This document shows, one piece after another, positions 6,623 to 8,367 of a stretch of DNA of 8,367 nt (within the stretch, counting starts at the first letter, position 1; each line of letters opens with the position of its first letter). The translations under genes were made by a program, and so were the position numbers. A model generated the notes under the pieces. The model worked only from the letters and a program-made list of their open reading frames with translations, was not told where the DNA came from and ran no database searches. The DNA comes from Pseudomonadota bacterium (GTDB taxonomy: Bacteria > Pseudomonadota > Gammaproteobacteria > Pseudomonadales > Azotimanducaceae): NCBI GenBank assembly GCA_027622495.1, contig JAQBYL010000170.1, positions 1 to 8,367 on the forward strand, given 5' to 3'.

Positions 6623-6922
6623 ATGCGCGTAGACAAAGCCAAGGTCGTCGACGAAATCTGGGACGACGAGCGTATCAAAGGCTTTCTGAACAAACCCCCA
6701 ATGGGACCGGGTGCCGATCCGGATTTCAGCGTTCTGGTCAACGCCTATCGCGGTATGCGACCCGAGGACTTCACGCGCTTTCTCAGCTATTTCACGGCTG
6801 CAGGACGTAATCTGAACGCCACTGACCATGCTGGTCGTACGCTGCTTAAGGTCATCGGAGATCATCGCAACTCCGCCGCCTTTCGGGAGGCATTGCAAAA
6901 CGCAGGGGCCGCGAGCAGTTAG
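6623..6922 (+). CDS. PA4642-family small protein of unknown function, ankyrin-like C-terminal half
   Basis: A 99-aa soluble, probably cytoplasmic protein with no signal peptide or membrane segment. It begins MRVDKAKVVDEIWDDERIKG and resembles, from memory, the small conserved gammaproteobacterial family named after P. aeruginosa PA4642, whose function is not known. The N-terminal half is acidic and ends in a conserved-looking AYRGMRPEDFTRFLSYF (41-57). The C-terminal half, RNLNATDHAGRTLLKVIGDH (62-81) through EALQNAGA (89-96), has the pattern of one ankyrin repeat (D-x-x-G-R-T-L-L, then the L-x-x-A-G-A that closes a repeat). AGGA at 6612-6615 stands 7 nt before the ATG. It is the first gene of a plus-strand unit, 10 nt upstream of aat, where Pseudomonas has trxB between ftsK and aat. 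A link with protein N-end modification is suggested only by position. Confidence 0.85.
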   Translation: MRVDKAKVVDEIWDDERIKGFLNKPPMGPGADPDFSVLVNAYRGMRPEDFTRFLSYFTAAGRNLNATDHAGRTLLKVIGDHRNSAAFREALQNAGAASS

Positions 6923-6932
6923 GCGGCAGCGC

Positions 6933-7634
6933 GTGACTTCGATCGCAGTGCTGAATCCGCAGCAGGTCGGGTTTCCTGATCCAGCCGCCGCACTCGATTC
7001 ACCTAATGGCCTGCTTGCTGCTGGCGGGGATCTGACCGCGAATTGGCTGATGACGGCTTACAGTCAGGGAATATTCCCCTGGTACAACGACGACGATGAA
7101 CCGATACTCTGGTGGAGCCCGGACCCGCGAGCGGTGATTCGGCCCACAGACATGCGCGTAACGAGAAGTCTCACCAAAAGAATCCGCAACGGTGATTTCA
7201 CTGTGAGTGCAGATACGGTTTTTGATCAGGTCGTAAAAGGCTGCAGCCAGTCCCGACAGGCGAGTGGAACCTGGATCACACCACGAATGTGCCAGGCATA
7301 CACTGATCTTCATCATCTCGGTTACGCGCACTCAATCGAGGTCTGGCACAAGGAGCAGCTCGTCGGCGGGCTATACGGAGTTTCGCTTGGCCGGATGTTC
7401 TTTGGTGAATCCATGTTTACCGTGGCACGGGATGCATCCAAAGTCGCTTTTTATTGGCTGTGCGAGCTGCTAAAAAGCTGGAAGTTTGATCTGCTCGACT
7501 GCCAGGTCATGAATGACCATCTGCTGAGCTTGGGGGTGGGTGAAATGCCCCGAAGCCTTTTTCTGCAGATCGTTTCGGCGAATCGCGTGCACCCTCACCG
7601 GCTCGGTCCGTGGTCGATGGAGCAGTGTTCGTGA
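6933..7634 (+). CDS. aat: Leucyl/phenylalanyl-tRNA--protein transferase
   Basis: A cytoplasmic L/F-transferase that adds Leu or Phe from the charged tRNA to proteins with N-terminal Lys or Arg, making an N-degron for ClpS/ClpAP. The 233-aa product has the usual family length (E. coli 234). It shows FPDPAAALDSPNGLLAAGGD (14-33), AYSQGIFPWY (42-51), ILWWSPDPRAVI (58-69), GTWITPRM (112-119), HSIEVW (133-138), GGLYGVSLGRMFFGESMF (145-162) and LLDCQVMNDH (187-196). Asp189 and Gln191 correspond to the catalytic Asp186 and Gln188 of the E. coli enzyme. The start is taken as GTG at 6933, 10 nt after the preceding stop, with AGGCGG at 6921-6926; a second in-frame GTG at 6948 would remove five residues. 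The open frame extends upstream over the previous gene without family similarity. The stop overlaps the bpt start (GTGA, 7631-7634), indicating coupled translation of the two transferases. Confidence 0.96.
   Translation: MTSIAVLNPQQVGFPDPAAALDSPNGLLAAGGDLTANWLMTAYSQGIFPWYNDDDEPILWWSPDPRAVIRPTDMRVTRSLTKRIRNGDFTVSADTVFDQVVKGCSQSRQASGTWITPRMCQAYTDLHHLGYAHSIEVWHKEQLVGGLYGVSLGRMFFGESMFTVARDASKVAFYWLCELLKSWKFDLLDCQVMNDHLLSLGVGEMPRSLFLQIVSANRVHPHRLGPWSMEQCS
7619..7622 (+). promoter_or_regulatory. Ribosome binding site of bpt
   Basis: GGAG inside the end of aat, 8 nt before the GTG at 7631. It favours that GTG over the earlier in-frame GTG codons at 7610 and 7625. Confidence 0.55.
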
Positions 7635-8341
7635 AAGATGAATTCGGTAAAAAACAGTTTTTCATCACCCCCGCTCACCCCTGCAGCTATCTGCCGGACC
7701 GCGACGCACAGACCCTTTTTTTTGACCCGCGCGAAACTATCACGTCAACAATCTACCAGCGCCTGACTGAAAATGGCTTTCGCCGCAGCGGCAGTCACCT
7801 CTACCGACCCTACTGCAGAACCTGCCAGGCCTGCATCCCCTCGCGAATACCAGTTGCTACCTTTAAACCCAATCGATCGCAGCGTCGTTGCGCAGCCAGA
7901 AACACCGATGTGGTCACCACCATGGTCGAGGCCACGTTCTCTGCCACCTACTACGACCTCTACAGGCGCTACATCACCCATCGCCACTTCGACGGTGATA
8001 TGTACCCCCCCTCCGAAGACCAGTTCCGATCATTCCTGCTGAGCCAGTGGTCCGATACTCACTTTCTGTGCAGTTACATTAACGACAAGTTAGTCTCAGT
8101 CGCCGTCACCGATGTGCAACCCAAAGCGCTCTCAGCAATCTACACATTCTTTGATCCAGACTATGAAAAACGCAGCCTTGGCGTAAACAGCATCCTGCGC
8201 CAGGTCGAATACTGCCGATCTGCCAACGTCCCCTATCTGTACCTCGGATACTGGATACGGGATTGCGCGAAGATGAGTTATAAGACAGATTACCGGCCGG
8301 TGGAGTTGTTTGTTAGTGATCGATGGGTGGGGCTTAAGTGA
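7631..8341 (+). CDS. bpt: Aspartate/glutamate leucyltransferase (Bpt, bacterial ATE-like arginyltransferase homologue)
   Basis: Bpt transfers Leu from Leu-tRNA to proteins with N-terminal Asp or Glu, so acidic N-termini also become ClpS/ClpAP substrates. The family is homologous to eukaryotic arginyltransferase ATE1. The 236-aa product matches the family length. Motifs seen: ITPAHPCSYLPDRDAQTLFF (12-31), NGFRRSGSHLYRPYC (48-62) leading into a Cys cluster (Cys62, Cys65, Cys68), PVATFKPNRSQRR (74-86), then the C-terminal GNAT-like domain with THRHFDGDMYPP (116-127), AIYTFFDPDYEKRSLGVNSI (169-188) and YLGYWIRDCAKMSYK (204-218). Cys18 with Cys62/65/68 recalls the N-terminal cysteines that bind an Fe-S cluster in yeast ATE1; extending that to this protein is inference. 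Start chosen at GTG 7631 because it overlaps the aat stop by 4 nt and has GGAG 8 nt upstream; in-frame GTG codons at 7610 and 7625 are less well placed. A T8 tract (7716-7723) lies in the coding strand without breaking the frame. Also called ate in Pseudomonas. Confidence 0.96.
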   Translation: MKDEFGKKQFFITPAHPCSYLPDRDAQTLFFDPRETITSTIYQRLTENGFRRSGSHLYRPYCRTCQACIPSRIPVATFKPNRSQRRCAARNTDVVTTMVEATFSATYYDLYRRYITHRHFDGDMYPPSEDQFRSFLLSQWSDTHFLCSYINDKLVSVAVTDVQPKALSAIYTFFDPDYEKRSLGVNSILRQVEYCRSANVPYLYLGYWIRDCAKMSYKTDYRPVELFVSDRWVGLK

Positions 8342-8356
8342 ACTTGGCCGGTCTTC

Positions 8357-8365
8357 GGGGGGAGG
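8357..8365 (+). promoter_or_regulatory. Strong ribosome binding site of a gene starting beyond the window (infA expected)
   Basis: GGGGGGAGG ends 2 nt before the right edge, and the 26 nt after the bpt stop hold nothing else. A start codon would be expected within several bases past the window. In Pseudomonas bpt is followed by infA (initiation factor IF-1), so infA is the likely owner; this is inferred from synteny only. Confidence 0.4.
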
Positions 8366-8367
8366 CT

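Noticed and set aside
6554..6898. Minus-strand open frame of 114 codons opposite the PA4642-family gene
   Set aside because: It overlaps the recognisable plus-strand protein and the promoter region, with no family similarity.
8338..8367. GTG overlapping the bpt stop (GTGA) with an open frame to the window edge
   Set aside because: Only ten codons are visible, with no Shine-Dalgarno sequence before it, while the strong GGGGGGAGG near the edge points to a start further on.

Overview
The window looks like a core chromosomal segment of a gammaproteobacterium. It is moderately GC-rich by eye, gene-dense, and free of mobile elements, CRISPR arrays, tRNA or rRNA genes. The gene order closely parallels the Pseudomonas-type cluster ftsK-lolA-rarA-(crcB)-serS-cysG with aat-bpt alongside. 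The presence of Bpt and of a small PA4642-family protein also points to gammaproteobacteria outside the enterics, probably a marine or environmental lineage. I cannot name the genus from the sequence.

Left part (1-6449, minus strand, transcribed right to left). This is a compact run of ftsK (chromosome segregation and divisome translocase), lolA (periplasmic lipoprotein carrier), rarA (replication-associated AAA+ ATPase), crcB (fluoride channel), serS (seryl-tRNA synthetase) and the 5' part of cysG (siroheme synthase), which runs off the left edge. Junctions are tight: ftsK/lolA overlap, lolA/rarA overlap by 17 nt, rarA-crcB is 16 nt, crcB-serS 32 nt and serS-cysG 15 nt. I see no intrinsic terminator between them, so read-through as one operon is likely. 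The genes do not form one pathway; this is a conserved housekeeping cluster.

Divergent intergenic region (6450-6622, 173 nt). It separates the two transcription units. It holds a plausible sigma-70-type promoter for the plus-strand genes (about 6564-6592), the Shine-Dalgarno sequences that decide the ftsK start, and a possible 14-codon leader ORF just before ftsK.

Right part (6623-8341, plus strand). A 99-aa PA4642-family protein of unknown function is followed after 10 nt by aat (Leu/Phe-tRNA-protein transferase). aat overlaps bpt (Leu-transferase for N-terminal Asp/Glu) by 4 nt (GTGA). Aat and Bpt are the two bacterial enzymes that create N-terminal-leucine or phenylalanine degrons for ClpS/ClpAP proteolysis. 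The last bases carry a strong Shine-Dalgarno sequence, so another gene (infA by synteny) probably starts just beyond the window.

I find no clearly new system. The points most worth a second look are the uncharacterised ankyrin-like small protein heading the N-degron transferase operon where trxB sits in Pseudomonas, the lipobox-like signal sequence of LolA, and the TTG start with possible leader ORF of ftsK.
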